Assembly: GCA_025350745.1 (NCBI GenBank)
Contig: JANXXG010000083.1
Coordinates: 1 to 8,716 of the forward strand
From: Chloroflexota bacterium
GTDB lineage: Bacteria > Chloroflexota > Limnocylindria > P2-11E
Length of the DNA: 8,716 nucleotides
Direction of reading: 5' to 3'
Made by a program: the position numbers and the translations under genes
Part shown: one piece after another, positions 1-6,183 of the stretch
Numbering within the stretch: the stretch's first letter is position 1
Layout: the number at the start of each line of letters is the position of its first letter
Notes under the pieces: model-generated
The model's database searches: none
Told to the model about the DNA's origin: nothing
The model's input: the letters and a program-made list of their open reading frames with translations, nothing else

Positions 1-708
1 GCCCGGAGCCGGGGTCATCGCGCGGATGCGGCGCTCCAACGCCTCCGCCGCCTCCGTGAAGCGCAGCTCGCCGTCGGCGCTCGTGAGCTTCGGCGCCCAC
101 GACGCGGCGGCTTCGTCCTGGGGGACCGCGGTCTTCCGCCCCGCCAGGAACGGACCGAGCTCGCGCTCGAGGAGCGCCCCACCGAGCTGCGCGAGCCGCA
201 TCGTGAGCTCGCCCGCGGTCTCGCCGGCAGCGATCTCGGTCCGCGCGCTCGCGATGATCGGTCCGCGATCAAGGCCGGCGGTGCCCTGCATGAGCGTGAT
301 GCCCGTCTCAGCGTCGCCGGCGAGGATCGCGTGGGCCACCGGGGATGCTCCACGCCAGCGCGGCAGCAGGGAGGCGTGCACGTTGATCGCGCGGCCATCC
401 GCGGCGTCGATGAGCCTCCGCGGGATGAGGTTCCCGTACGCGGCCCAGACCAGCGCATCCGGCCGCAGCTCCAGCACCGGCGTGGCGGCCTCGCTGTTCA
501 GCAGCACCGGCTGTAGCAGCGCGATCCCGAGCGCGACCGCGCGCTCCTTGACCGGTGATGGCGCCAGCCGGCCTCGATCGCCCGGCCGATCCGGCTGGGT
601 GACGACACCGACCAGCGCGACCTCGTCACGCGAGGCCATCGCAACGAGCGCGTCGAGCGACGGCACCGCGAACGCGGGTGTGCCGAGGAAAATGACTCGT
701 GGCGTCAG
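1..708 (-). CDS. fmt: Methionyl-tRNA formyltransferase (3' end cut by the window)
   Basis: Transfers a formyl group from 10-formyltetrahydrofolate to Met-tRNAfMet in the cytoplasm, making the bacterial initiator tRNA. The window holds 236 codons, open to the left edge. They cover the Rossmann-like catalytic domain and the beginning of the C-terminal region. Visible motifs, counted from the CTG at 708: a first strand RVIFLGTPAFA (4-14), TQPDRP (37-42), SPVK (51-54), the catalytic block NVHASLLPRWRGA (109-121) with Asn109 and His111, and the catalytic Asp147 in GLDRG. The visible part ends at IRAMTP, which matches the family's IRAFNP region. No ATG, GTG or TTG fits the N-terminus: the first downstream is GTG at codon 15, which would remove the first strand. 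The only one upstream is a GTG at 867, deep inside def, just after an in-frame stop at 885-883. The CTG at 708-706 overlaps the def stop as CTGA and is the likely start. Family assignment is secure; the start is inferred. Confidence 0.93.
   Translation of the reverse strand, partial: MTPRVIFLGTPAFAVPSLDALVAMASRDEVALVGVVTQPDRPGDRGRLAPSPVKERAVALGIALLQPVLLNSEAATPVLELRPDALVWAAYGNLIPRRLIDAADGRAINVHASLLPRWRGASPVAHAILAGDAETGITLMQGTAGLDRGPIIASARTEIAAGETAGELTMRLAQLGGALLERELGPFLAGRKTAVPQDEAAASWAPKLTSADGELRFTEAAEALERRIRAMTPAPG
705..708 (-). other. CTGA stop/start overlap of def and fmt
   Basis: On the minus strand the four bases CTGA hold the def stop codon TGA (707-705) and, one base earlier, an in-frame CTG (708-706) for fmt. 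The geometry matches the common ATGA coupling overlap with C in place of A. A purine-rich GGAG/GAG stretch lies 10 to 18 bases upstream inside def, so Shine-Dalgarno support is weak. I infer re-initiation by the ribosome that terminates def. The overlap itself is seen directly; its use as a start is not proven. Confidence 0.6.
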
Positions 709-1400
709 TGCGAAGTCGCTCGCTCCATTTCGTCGCGCGTGTGACCGGACACCGAGAGGTGCGGCTCGCCCGGCTCGTCGGGCTCGACGGGGAACAGGTC
801 CTTTCGGGTCCGGAGGCGATCGACGTACAGCACCCCGTTCGTGTGGTCGGTCTCGTGGAGCATGCACTGGGCCCCGAGGCCCTCACCCTCGATCGTGAAC
901 TTTTTGCCGGTGATGTCCACTGCCGTGACGCGCGCGATCAAGGGACGCTCGAGCATCCCATAGAGGCCACGCACGGAGAGACAGCCTTCGCTCATCTCGT
1001 CCACTTCGGCGCTCTCGTAGTCGACCTCGGGATTGACCGCCACGATCCCCACCTCGTCGACGTCGATGATGATCACGCGGAGCGGCACGCCGATCTGCTG
1101 AGCGGCGATGCCGATCCCGTGCGCTTCGACCATCGAGGCGAACATCCGCTGGACCATTGGCTCCAGCTCTTTCTTGTCCAGGCGCGGCTTCTTTCCGGGC
1201 GCGTGGAGCACCGGGTCACCGACCTGGCGGACCTCGACGGCGTGCTTCGTGAGGAACGCGGGCGCGGACCAGCGCTCGCGGCGTCCCCGATCGATCGTCC
1301 AGGGTGATCCCTTCGTGACGACGACCCGAGGGTCATGCGGCTGGGAGTCCGGGCCGTCGTCGTCGTCATCCGGCTCGACGACCGCTCCTTCACTTTCCAT
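705..1400 (-). CDS. def: Peptide deformylase with acidic N-terminal extension
   Basis: Metal-dependent hydrolase that removes the formyl group from N-formyl-methionine of nascent chains at the ribosome. All three family motifs are present in the 231-aa product: motif 1 GIGIAAQQ (95-102), motif 2 EGCLS (138-142) with metal ligand Cys140, and motif 3 HETDH (182-186) with the two His ligands and catalytic Glu183. Motif 1 has Gln where Pro is usual (GLAAPQ). The recognisable deformylase core begins near residue 54 (AVEVRQVGDPVL). Before it lies an unusual tail containing a run of five Asp (11-15), followed by a basic and Trp-containing stretch. No ATG, GTG or TTG occurs between the ATG at 1400 and the conserved VGDPVL region, so the tail cannot be removed by moving the start. 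The gene begins 9 bp after priA and its stop overlaps the probable fmt start. It works in the same formyl-methionine cycle as Fmt. Confidence 0.95.
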   Translation of the reverse strand: MESEGAVVEPDDDDDGPDSQPHDPRVVVTKGSPWTIDRGRRERWSAPAFLTKHAVEVRQVGDPVLHAPGKKPRLDKKELEPMVQRMFASMVEAHGIGIAAQQIGVPLRVIIIDVDEVGIVAVNPEVDYESAEVDEMSEGCLSVRGLYGMLERPLIARVTAVDITGKKFTIEGEGLGAQCMLHETDHTNGVLYVDRLRTRKDLFPVEPDEPGEPHLSVSGHTRDEMERATSH

Positions 1401-1409
1401 GGCGTCACG

Positions 1410-3614
1410 CTATCCGAGCAGGGTCATCGGGTCCACGTCAACGGTCCACTCCGCGCCCACGTCGACGCGATCCAGCACCGCCGTCGGATGGTCACCTCGA
1501 AGGACCAGCTGTGCTCGATAGCTGCCTGCGCGCTTCGCGGCGAAGGCGGGCGCGGGGCCGAGCACCTCGGCGTCGTCCCGGGCCTCGGCCCGGAGAGCAG
1601 CGGCCAGCTCGGTGGCGCGACGCTCGACGGTGACCTCCTTGGCGGCAGCGGTCTGGAGGAGCACGAGCCTGCCGAACGGCGGATAGCCGAACCGCTTGCG
1701 GGCCATGAGCTCCTGCTCCGCGAACGTGGCGTAGTCGTGGGCGGCCGCGGCGCGGATCGCGTAGTGCTCAGGGAGGTAGGTCTGCAGCACACCTTGGCCG
1801 CCGACGGTGCCGCGCCCCGAACGACCGAGCACCTGCGTGAGGAGCTCGAAGGTGCGTTCGGCGGCGGTGAAATCAGGGAGATTCAGCTGGGTGTCCGCAT
1901 TCACGATCCCGACGAGGGACACACCAGGGAGGTCGAAGCCTTTTGCGACCATCTGCGTCCCGATGATCACCTGGGCCTCACCGCTCCGCATCCGCTCGTA
2001 CATCGCGGCGTGCGCGCCCTTCGCCTTCACGGCATCCCGGTCGAGCCGTGCGATCCGCGCCTCGGGCACGGCGGCCCGGACGTCCTCTTCGACCCGCTGC
2101 GTCCCGACGCCGAGATGCCGGATGCGTCGCGACCCGCACTGCGGGCACACCGCGGGCGCGCGCGGCACCTGCTGGCCGCAGCGATGGCAGACCAGGCGGC
2201 CGTCGGCGTGCAGCGCGAACGGGATCTCGCACGCGGCGCACGGAACGACGTAGCCGCAGTCGCGGCACAGCACGACGGTCGCGAACCCGCGGCGATTCAG
2301 ATACAGGATCGCCTGCTCACCTTTCGCGACGGTCTTCTTCAGAGCCGCGCGCAGCACGCCGCTCAATGTCGATCGATTGTTCGCCTTGAGCTCGAGGCGA
2401 AGGTCGACGACGGTGGTCTTCGGCAGCGGAAGGTCCATGACGCGATCGGGGAGCGTGAGCAACGTCAGCGCGCCCGACGTCGCCGCGGCGTAGGTCACGA
2501 CGCGCGGTGTGGCGCTCCCGAGAACGACCGCCGCGCCGGTGAGTCGTCCGAGCTCGAGCGCCGTGTCCACCGCGTGATAGCGCGGCGCGCTTTCCTGTTT
2601 GTACGTCGGCTCCTGCTCCTCGTCGACGACGATCAGCCCGACCCGGGCCAGCGGGGCGAACAGTGCCGAACGCGAGCCGACGACGACGTCGGCCGTGCCG
2701 TCGAGGACCCGCCGCCACTCGTCGTAGCGTTCTCCGGCCGACAGGGCGCTGTGTAAGAGAGCGACCCGATCGCCGAATCGGGCGACGAAGCGCGCGACGA
2801 CCTGCGCGGTCAGCGCGATCTCGGGCACCAGCACGATGGCACCCTGGCCGCGCGAGAGCGCCTCGGTCGTCGCCCGGAGATACACCTCGGTCTTCCCGCT
2901 GCCGGTGACGCCGTGGAGCAGGAAACCGCGACCGGTGCCGATCGCCGCGTTGATCGCGGCCATCGCCGGGGCCTGGGCGACCGTCGCCGTTGCATCGCGC
3001 GCCGGGTCGTCCTCGCTGAGCCTGAACTCGACGGGGATCCGCCGCACCCCGCGGGATCCCCGCGTCGCGAGGCCGCGCGAGGCGAGGCTCTTGGCCGCCT
3101 CGAGGGTGCCGCCGGCCTGGGCCAGGTCATCGCCGCTCACCGCGCCGGCGGCGAGGGCGCGCAGGGTCACGAGCTGGCGCGCGCCGAGCCGCGGAACGCC
3201 GGTACGGAGCGCCTCATGACCCGCGGCCGCGATCGCGAAGATCGCCTCGGTGCGCTCACCGCGTGCCGTCGGGAGGCCGGCGCGGGCACGAGCCGCGAGG
3301 GCGGGCGGGAGCATTGCGCGGACCGCGTCGGCCATGCCGCACCGATACGTCGCCGAGATCCACCGCGCGAGCGCCAGCTGACGCTCGGAGAGGAGCGGCA
3401 CCGGATGCACGAGGCCGTCGAGCGGCTTGAGCTTCACGTCGCGATCGGCGGGCGCGCCGAGCCCGACGACGACGCCGTGGACCGCACGCGATCCGAACCC
3501 CGCGCGTACGAGGTGGCCAGGGCGCGCGTCGACCCCATCCGGGACGCTGTAGGTGAACGTGCGCGCGGGGCCGCGAAGGCCGGCGAAGACGGCGACCTCC
3601 GCCGTGCGGATCAC
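1410..3614 (-). CDS. priA: Primosomal protein N', PriA replication-restart helicase
   Basis: Superfamily 2 DNA helicase that recognises abandoned replication forks and reloads the replisome. The 734-aa product is close to the 732 aa of E. coli PriA. In order: an N-terminal DNA-binding region (1 to about 105); a winged-helix-like linker; Walker A GVTGSGKT (235-242); PEIALT (265-270); Walker B DEEQ (331-334), where DEEH is usual; motif III SATP (367-370); a zinc-binding insert with eight cysteines in four CxxC pairs (450/453, 459/462, 476/479, 490/493); motif V GTQMVAKGFD (552-561); and motif VI QVLGRSGRG (594-602). The start is GTG at 3614, four bases after the gmk stop. It gives MIRTAEVAVF, a typical PriA beginning. 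The frame is open further upstream only as an overlap with gmk. Both helicase motifs and zinc ligands look intact, unlike the degenerate actinobacterial PriA. Co-transcribed with gmk and def. Confidence 0.96.
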   Translation of the reverse strand: MIRTAEVAVFAGLRGPARTFTYSVPDGVDARPGHLVRAGFGSRAVHGVVVGLGAPADRDVKLKPLDGLVHPVPLLSERQLALARWISATYRCGMADAVRAMLPPALAARARAGLPTARGERTEAIFAIAAAGHEALRTGVPRLGARQLVTLRALAAGAVSGDDLAQAGGTLEAAKSLASRGLATRGSRGVRRIPVEFRLSEDDPARDATATVAQAPAMAAINAAIGTGRGFLLHGVTGSGKTEVYLRATTEALSRGQGAIVLVPEIALTAQVVARFVARFGDRVALLHSALSAGERYDEWRRVLDGTADVVVGSRSALFAPLARVGLIVVDEEQEPTYKQESAPRYHAVDTALELGRLTGAAVVLGSATPRVVTYAAATSGALTLLTLPDRVMDLPLPKTTVVDLRLELKANNRSTLSGVLRAALKKTVAKGEQAILYLNRRGFATVVLCRDCGYVVPCAACEIPFALHADGRLVCHRCGQQVPRAPAVCPQCGSRRIRHLGVGTQRVEEDVRAAVPEARIARLDRDAVKAKGAHAAMYERMRSGEAQVIIGTQMVAKGFDLPGVSLVGIVNADTQLNLPDFTAAERTFELLTQVLGRSGRGTVGGQGVLQTYLPEHYAIRAAAAHDYATFAEQELMARKRFGYPPFGRLVLLQTAAAKEVTVERRATELAAALRAEARDDAEVLGPAPAFAAKRAGSYRAQLVLRGDHPTAVLDRVDVGAEWTVDVDPMTLLG

Positions 3615-3618
3615 GTCG

Positions 3619-4215
3619 TTAGAGCTCGAAGTGCCGCGGCCGCTTCGCCTCGTTCTCGATGATCGAGGAGATCTCATCGACCGTCTCGTCGATCTTGCCG
3701 TCGTCGTTGACCACGACGTAGTCGTACTCCGGCGCGGCGGCCATCTCGATCTCGGCGTTCCGCAGCCGGAGCTCGAGCTGCTCGGTGGTCTCGGTGCCAC
3801 GAGCAAGGAGCCTGCGGCGCAGCGAGTCCACCGACGGCGGCATGATGAAGATGGTCAAGACCTCCGGGAGCAACGCCTTGATCTTCCGCATCCCTTGCGG
3901 CTCCGGCTTGACGATGACCACGCGATGCGCATGGAGCGTGTCTGCGAGCGCGTCGCGCCGCACACCCTTGAAGTCTCCATGCACCATCGACCACTCGAGG
4001 AAGTTCCCCGCCTCGATCTCTTCCCGGAACTTCTCGGGCTCGTAGAAGAAATAGTGCTGGCCATGCACCTCGCCCGGCCGGGCCTTCCGGCTCGTCGCCG
4101 TCACGTACACGACCGCATCGGGAACCTTCGCCAAGAGGCGGTCGATGACGGTGTCCTTCCCCGCCCCGGAGGGTGCGGAGATGATGACCAGGAGACCGCG
4201 GCCGTCGATGCTCAG
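3619..4215 (-). CDS. gmk: Guanylate kinase, divergent GMP site, probable CTG start
   Basis: Phosphorylates GMP to GDP with ATP in the cytoplasm. From the CTG at 4215 the product is 198 aa, the normal Gmk size. Visible motifs: P-loop APSGAGK (14-20), TSRKARPGE (41-49) with Arg43 and Arg46, GQHYFF (52-57) with Tyr55, NFLE (71-74) with Glu74, the lid region (133-152) and VVVNDD (167-172). Two conserved GMP-site blocks differ. Where E. coli has NYYGT this protein has DFKGV (81-85), and where E. coli has DIDWQGA it has VKPEPQGM (102-109). It may be a lineage variant of Gmk or a kinase with shifted specificity. No ATG, GTG or TTG exists for over 100 codons upstream within rluD, and the next downstream is TTG at codon 28, beyond the P-loop. 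The CTG overlaps the rluD stop as CTGA. An ATT eight codons further upstream is a weaker alternative. Confidence 0.88.
   Translation of the reverse strand: MSIDGRGLLVIISAPSGAGKDTVIDRLLAKVPDAVVYVTATSRKARPGEVHGQHYFFYEPEKFREEIEAGNFLEWSMVHGDFKGVRRDALADTLHAHRVVIVKPEPQGMRKIKALLPEVLTIFIMPPSVDSLRRRLLARGTETTEQLELRLRNAEIEMAAAPEYDYVVVNDDGKIDETVDEISSIIENEAKRPRHFEL
4212..4215 (-). other. CTGA stop/start overlap of rluD and gmk
   Basis: On the minus strand CTGA contains the pseudouridine synthase stop TGA (4214-4212) and the in-frame CTG (4215-4213) that best starts gmk. It sits just after a perfect 12-base palindrome, GAGCTCGAGCTC (4232-4221), whose second GAG lies about eight bases before the CTG as a minimal Shine-Dalgarno match. 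The same four-base geometry recurs at def/fmt. The overlap is seen; initiation at CTG is inferred from the absence of any canonical start that keeps the P-loop. Confidence 0.6.
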
Positions 4216-5171
4216 CGCGCGAGCTCGAGCTCTTTGAATGGTGGGATCGGTGAGACCGGAGCCCCGAGGGTCGTCAGGAGCTGACGCAGGTCGGCCGCGA
4301 GCGGCGCGGTGAACGTCTTGGGTCCGGCGTGGGGCAGATTCACCGACAGCCGCCAGGCGTGAAGGAACTGCCGGTGCAGGTCGTCGCGCTCCTTGCCTTT
4401 CCGTCCGTACACCGGGTCGCCAACGATAGGGAGTCGCGCGTATGCGAGGTGGACCCGGATCTGGTGGGTCCGCCCGGTGAGGGGTCGGACATGGACCAGC
4501 GCCCGCCGCTGCGCCCCGGTGCCGTACGACGCGATCCGCACGAAGCGGGTCGTCGAGTCCCGACCGCCGGCGCGCACGACCATCCGCCGGCGGTCGAAGG
4601 TGTCGCGGGCGATCGGCGCTTCGACCACGACCGGCTGATCCCCGGGATCTCCCCACACCAAGGCGATGTATTCCTTCTCGAACTTTCGCGCTTGGAGCTG
4701 GCGCGCCAGCGCGAGGTGGGCGACGTCGTTCTTAGCGACGATCATCACCCCGCTCGTGTCCTTATCCAGCCGGTGGACGATCCCGGGCCGCGCCGCGGCC
4801 CGTCCGGTGTCCGCGGTGATCTTCCCCACGACGGCGTTCACGAGCGTGCCGCTGGCGTGCCCATGGGCAGGATGGACGACCAGACCCGCCGGCTTGTTGA
4901 CGACGAGCACGTCGTCGTCCTCGTATATGACATCGATCGGAATGTCCTCACCGATCAGGGACAGCGCTGGCTGGGCATCGGGCACGTCGACGACCACGTC
5001 CTCGCCGGCGTGGATCTTGTACGACGGCTCCACCTGGGCGCCGTTCGCCGTGATGTGGCCGTCCCGCGCGAGACGCTGGATGGCGCTACGGCTCAGCTGG
5101 GTCCGCGCGGCGAGGAACAGGTCGATCCGTTGACCCGCGACATCGGACTGCAGCTCGAGCCGCTCGCTCAT
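4212..5171 (-). CDS. rluD: RluA/RluD-family 23S rRNA pseudouridine synthase
   Basis: Isomerises uridine to pseudouridine in structured RNA; the RluD branch acts on helix 69 of 23S rRNA. The 319-aa product has an N-terminal S4 RNA-binding domain (about 12-60: RIDLFLA, LSRSAIQRL, DGHI, NG). The catalytic domain follows, with VVNKPAGLVVHP (90-101) and the family signature HRLDKDTSG (133-141) holding catalytic Asp136. RTHQIRVHL (234-242) and GDPVYG (251-256) are also typical. RluD is the most likely subfamily because of the S4 domain and the neighbour lspA, but exact target positions cannot be read from sequence. The chosen start is ATG at 5171, which overlaps the lspA stop as ATGA. Upstream tandem GTGs at 5207 and 5204 are in frame and would add twelve or eleven residues inside lspA, without family-like sequence. 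The lspA-rluD pair is common in several phyla. Confidence 0.93.
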   Translation of the reverse strand: MSERLELQSDVAGQRIDLFLAARTQLSRSAIQRLARDGHITANGAQVEPSYKIHAGEDVVVDVPDAQPALSLIGEDIPIDVIYEDDDVLVVNKPAGLVVHPAHGHASGTLVNAVVGKITADTGRAAARPGIVHRLDKDTSGVMIVAKNDVAHLALARQLQARKFEKEYIALVWGDPGDQPVVVEAPIARDTFDRRRMVVRAGGRDSTTRFVRIASYGTGAQRRALVHVRPLTGRTHQIRVHLAYARLPIVGDPVYGRKGKERDDLHRQFLHAWRLSVNLPHAGPKTFTAPLAADLRQLLTTLGAPVSPIPPFKELELAR

Positions 5172-5656
5172 GCGATCGCTCGGGTCTGCCGGCGTTCTTT
5201 CCACCACAGCAGGACGGTCACCGCGATGATCCCGACGACGATCGACGAATCCGCCACGTTGAACGACCAGAAGCGCACGCCACCCGGGATCCCGACATCC
5301 ACGAAGTCGACGACGTAGCCCTGACTGACGCGGTCGACCAGATTCCCGATGGCGCCCCCGAGCTGCATGCCAAGCGTCGCGGAGACGAGAAGGGAATTCG
5401 CAGCGAGGCGGCGGTAGTAGTAGACGATCGCGAACACGGCGACCACCGAGAGGATCGACAGGAATGTCGTCCGCTCGGGCAGCAGTCCGAACGCAGCGCC
5501 GCTATTGGTGACGTGGCTGATCCGGACCCACTCCCCGATGACATCGACCGACCGGCCCACCTCCAGGTTCGTCTCCACCGCGATCTTCGTGATGCGGTCG
5601 AGGACGAACACCACGCCGGCGACAGCCGCGACCAGGGCGATGCGACGGGGGGTCAC
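5168..5656 (-). CDS. lspA: Lipoprotein signal peptidase (signal peptidase II)
   Basis: Integral membrane aspartyl protease that cleaves the signal peptide of diacylglyceryl-modified prolipoproteins at the lipobox cysteine. The 162-aa length is typical. Four hydrophobic segments are visible (about 6-20, 65-82, 90-108, 135-152). Family motifs are all present: DRITK (20-24), NSGAAFG (51-57), GGAIGNLVDR (100-109), VVDF (115-118) and FNVAD (132-136). Catalytic Asp117 and Asp136 are 19 residues apart, as in P. aeruginosa LspA (Asp124 and Asp143). The start is GTG at 5656; an in-frame stop lies four codons upstream (TAG at 5668-5666), so no other canonical start is possible upstream. An overlapping ATG at 5658 is out of frame and runs straight into TGA. 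No clear Shine-Dalgarno is seen. It follows the DUF2269 gene by 19 bp and is coupled to rluD by an ATGA overlap. Confidence 0.97.
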   Translation of the reverse strand: MTPRRIALVAAVAGVVFVLDRITKIAVETNLEVGRSVDVIGEWVRISHVTNSGAAFGLLPERTTFLSILSVVAVFAIVYYYRRLAANSLLVSATLGMQLGGAIGNLVDRVSQGYVVDFVDVGIPGGVRFWSFNVADSSIVVGIIAVTVLLWWKERRQTRAIA

Positions 5657-5675
5657 ATCAAGATGCTATCGGGGA

Positions 5676-6152
5676 TCACCCGCCCGGCTTGGTGACCATG
5701 AGGATGATGATCACGACCAGCATCGCGGTGATGATCGGGCCGGTCTGGGCCACCTTCTTCGCCGTCGCGATGAACTCCGGCGTCGGAGGACCCGCCTTCC
5801 CGATGGCGATCATCCGCTCGAGGCGACCGTTCTGAAGGACGATGGCGAGGTAGAAGGCGATCGCATAGATGACGAGTGCGATCCAGAGCCAGTAATGGCT
5901 GAAGAAGTTGACGTTGTAGCCGGAGACGAAGATGAGCGCCAGCCCGCTGAGCGGCTGGAACCCCATCGCGACCGGTACGGTCAGCTTCTTCTCGATGGCG
6001 TGCATCGCCTCCAGCAGCGCCAGCCCACCCTGTGGGCCGGCTTTCCCCGCCATCGGGCCGAGGATGGCGAACGTGAACGTCGGCCCGAAGCCGATGATCG
6101 CACCGGCGACATGGATGAGCAGCAGGATCGCGACAAGCACGCTGGTGTCCAC
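5676..6152 (-). CDS. Four-helix membrane protein, DUF2269-like, unknown function
   Basis: A 158-aa hydrophobic protein with four predicted membrane segments (about 3-27, 58-77, 86-107, 137-155), short loops and a charged stretch after helix 3 (GRLERM, 109-114). The N-terminal helix contains IHVAGAIIGFGPTF (13-26), which resembles the IH-(x)n-G-FG pattern of DUF2269 and related predicted integral membrane proteins. A histidine within that first helix (His14) and another at position 51 could be functional, but I see no catalytic signature. There is no cleavable signal peptide pattern. The start is GTG at 6152, preceded at six bases by GAGGAGGG, the best ribosome binding site in the window. The gene lies 31 bp after fabG and 19 bp before lspA, between fatty acid synthesis and lipoprotein processing, so a membrane role is plausible but unproven. 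The family call is from recalled pattern and is moderate. Confidence 0.72.
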   Translation of the reverse strand: MDTSVLVAILLLIHVAGAIIGFGPTFTFAILGPMAGKAGPQGGLALLEAMHAIEKKLTVPVAMGFQPLSGLALIFVSGYNVNFFSHYWLWIALVIYAIAFYLAIVLQNGRLERMIAIGKAGPPTPEFIATAKKVAQTGPIITAMLVVIIILMVTKPGG

Positions 6153-6158
6153 GCGTGA

Positions 6159-6166
6159 CCCTCCTC
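6159..6166 (-). promoter_or_regulatory. Strong Shine-Dalgarno of the DUF2269-like gene
   Basis: On the minus strand GAGGAGGG stands six bases before the GTG at 6152, an almost ideal complement to the 16S rRNA 3' end. It fixes the GTG as the start. The other gene starts in this window have only short or poorly spaced purine matches. Confidence 0.85.
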
Positions 6167-6183
6167 AGCGGTGTGGGCGAAGA

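Noticed and set aside
705..730. Small hairpin candidate before the fmt CTG
   Set aside because: Only a three-base stem (GCG/CGC) is possible, too weak to argue for regulation.
15..886. Minus-strand alternative frames over fmt (15-458 and 626-886)
   Set aside because: Out-of-frame Arg/Ser-rich readings; the fmt frame carries all catalytic motifs.
26..898. Plus-strand 290-codon frame over fmt and def
   Set aside because: Antisense shadow of fmt and def; Ser/Arg/Ala/Pro-rich low-complexity product without motifs.
1335..2756. 473-codon open frame on the plus strand opposite priA
   Set aside because: It lies entirely antisense to a confident priA and def 5' end. Its composition is rich in Arg, Gly, Ala and Asp as expected from GC-rich antisense frames, and it has no recognisable domain.
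3615..3806. N-terminal extension of priA upstream of the GTG at 3614
   Set aside because: The extra 64 residues are an out-of-frame reading of the gmk 3' end, Ser/Arg-rich, while the GTG gives a standard PriA N-terminus and length.
4216..4656. N-terminal extension of gmk to the ATG at 4656
   Set aside because: It would be 147 residues of out-of-frame rluD sequence, Arg/Pro/Ala-rich, with no family similarity. A 345-aa Gmk would be far longer than the normal 200 or so.
5172..5207. Earlier GTG start for rluD at 5207
   Set aside because: It adds twelve residues inside lspA without a clear ribosome binding site; the ATG at 5171 sits in an ATGA overlap and begins just before the S4 domain.
4329..5318. 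Plus-strand 329-codon frame over rluD and lspA
   Set aside because: Antisense shadow of two well-supported genes; no family-like sequence.
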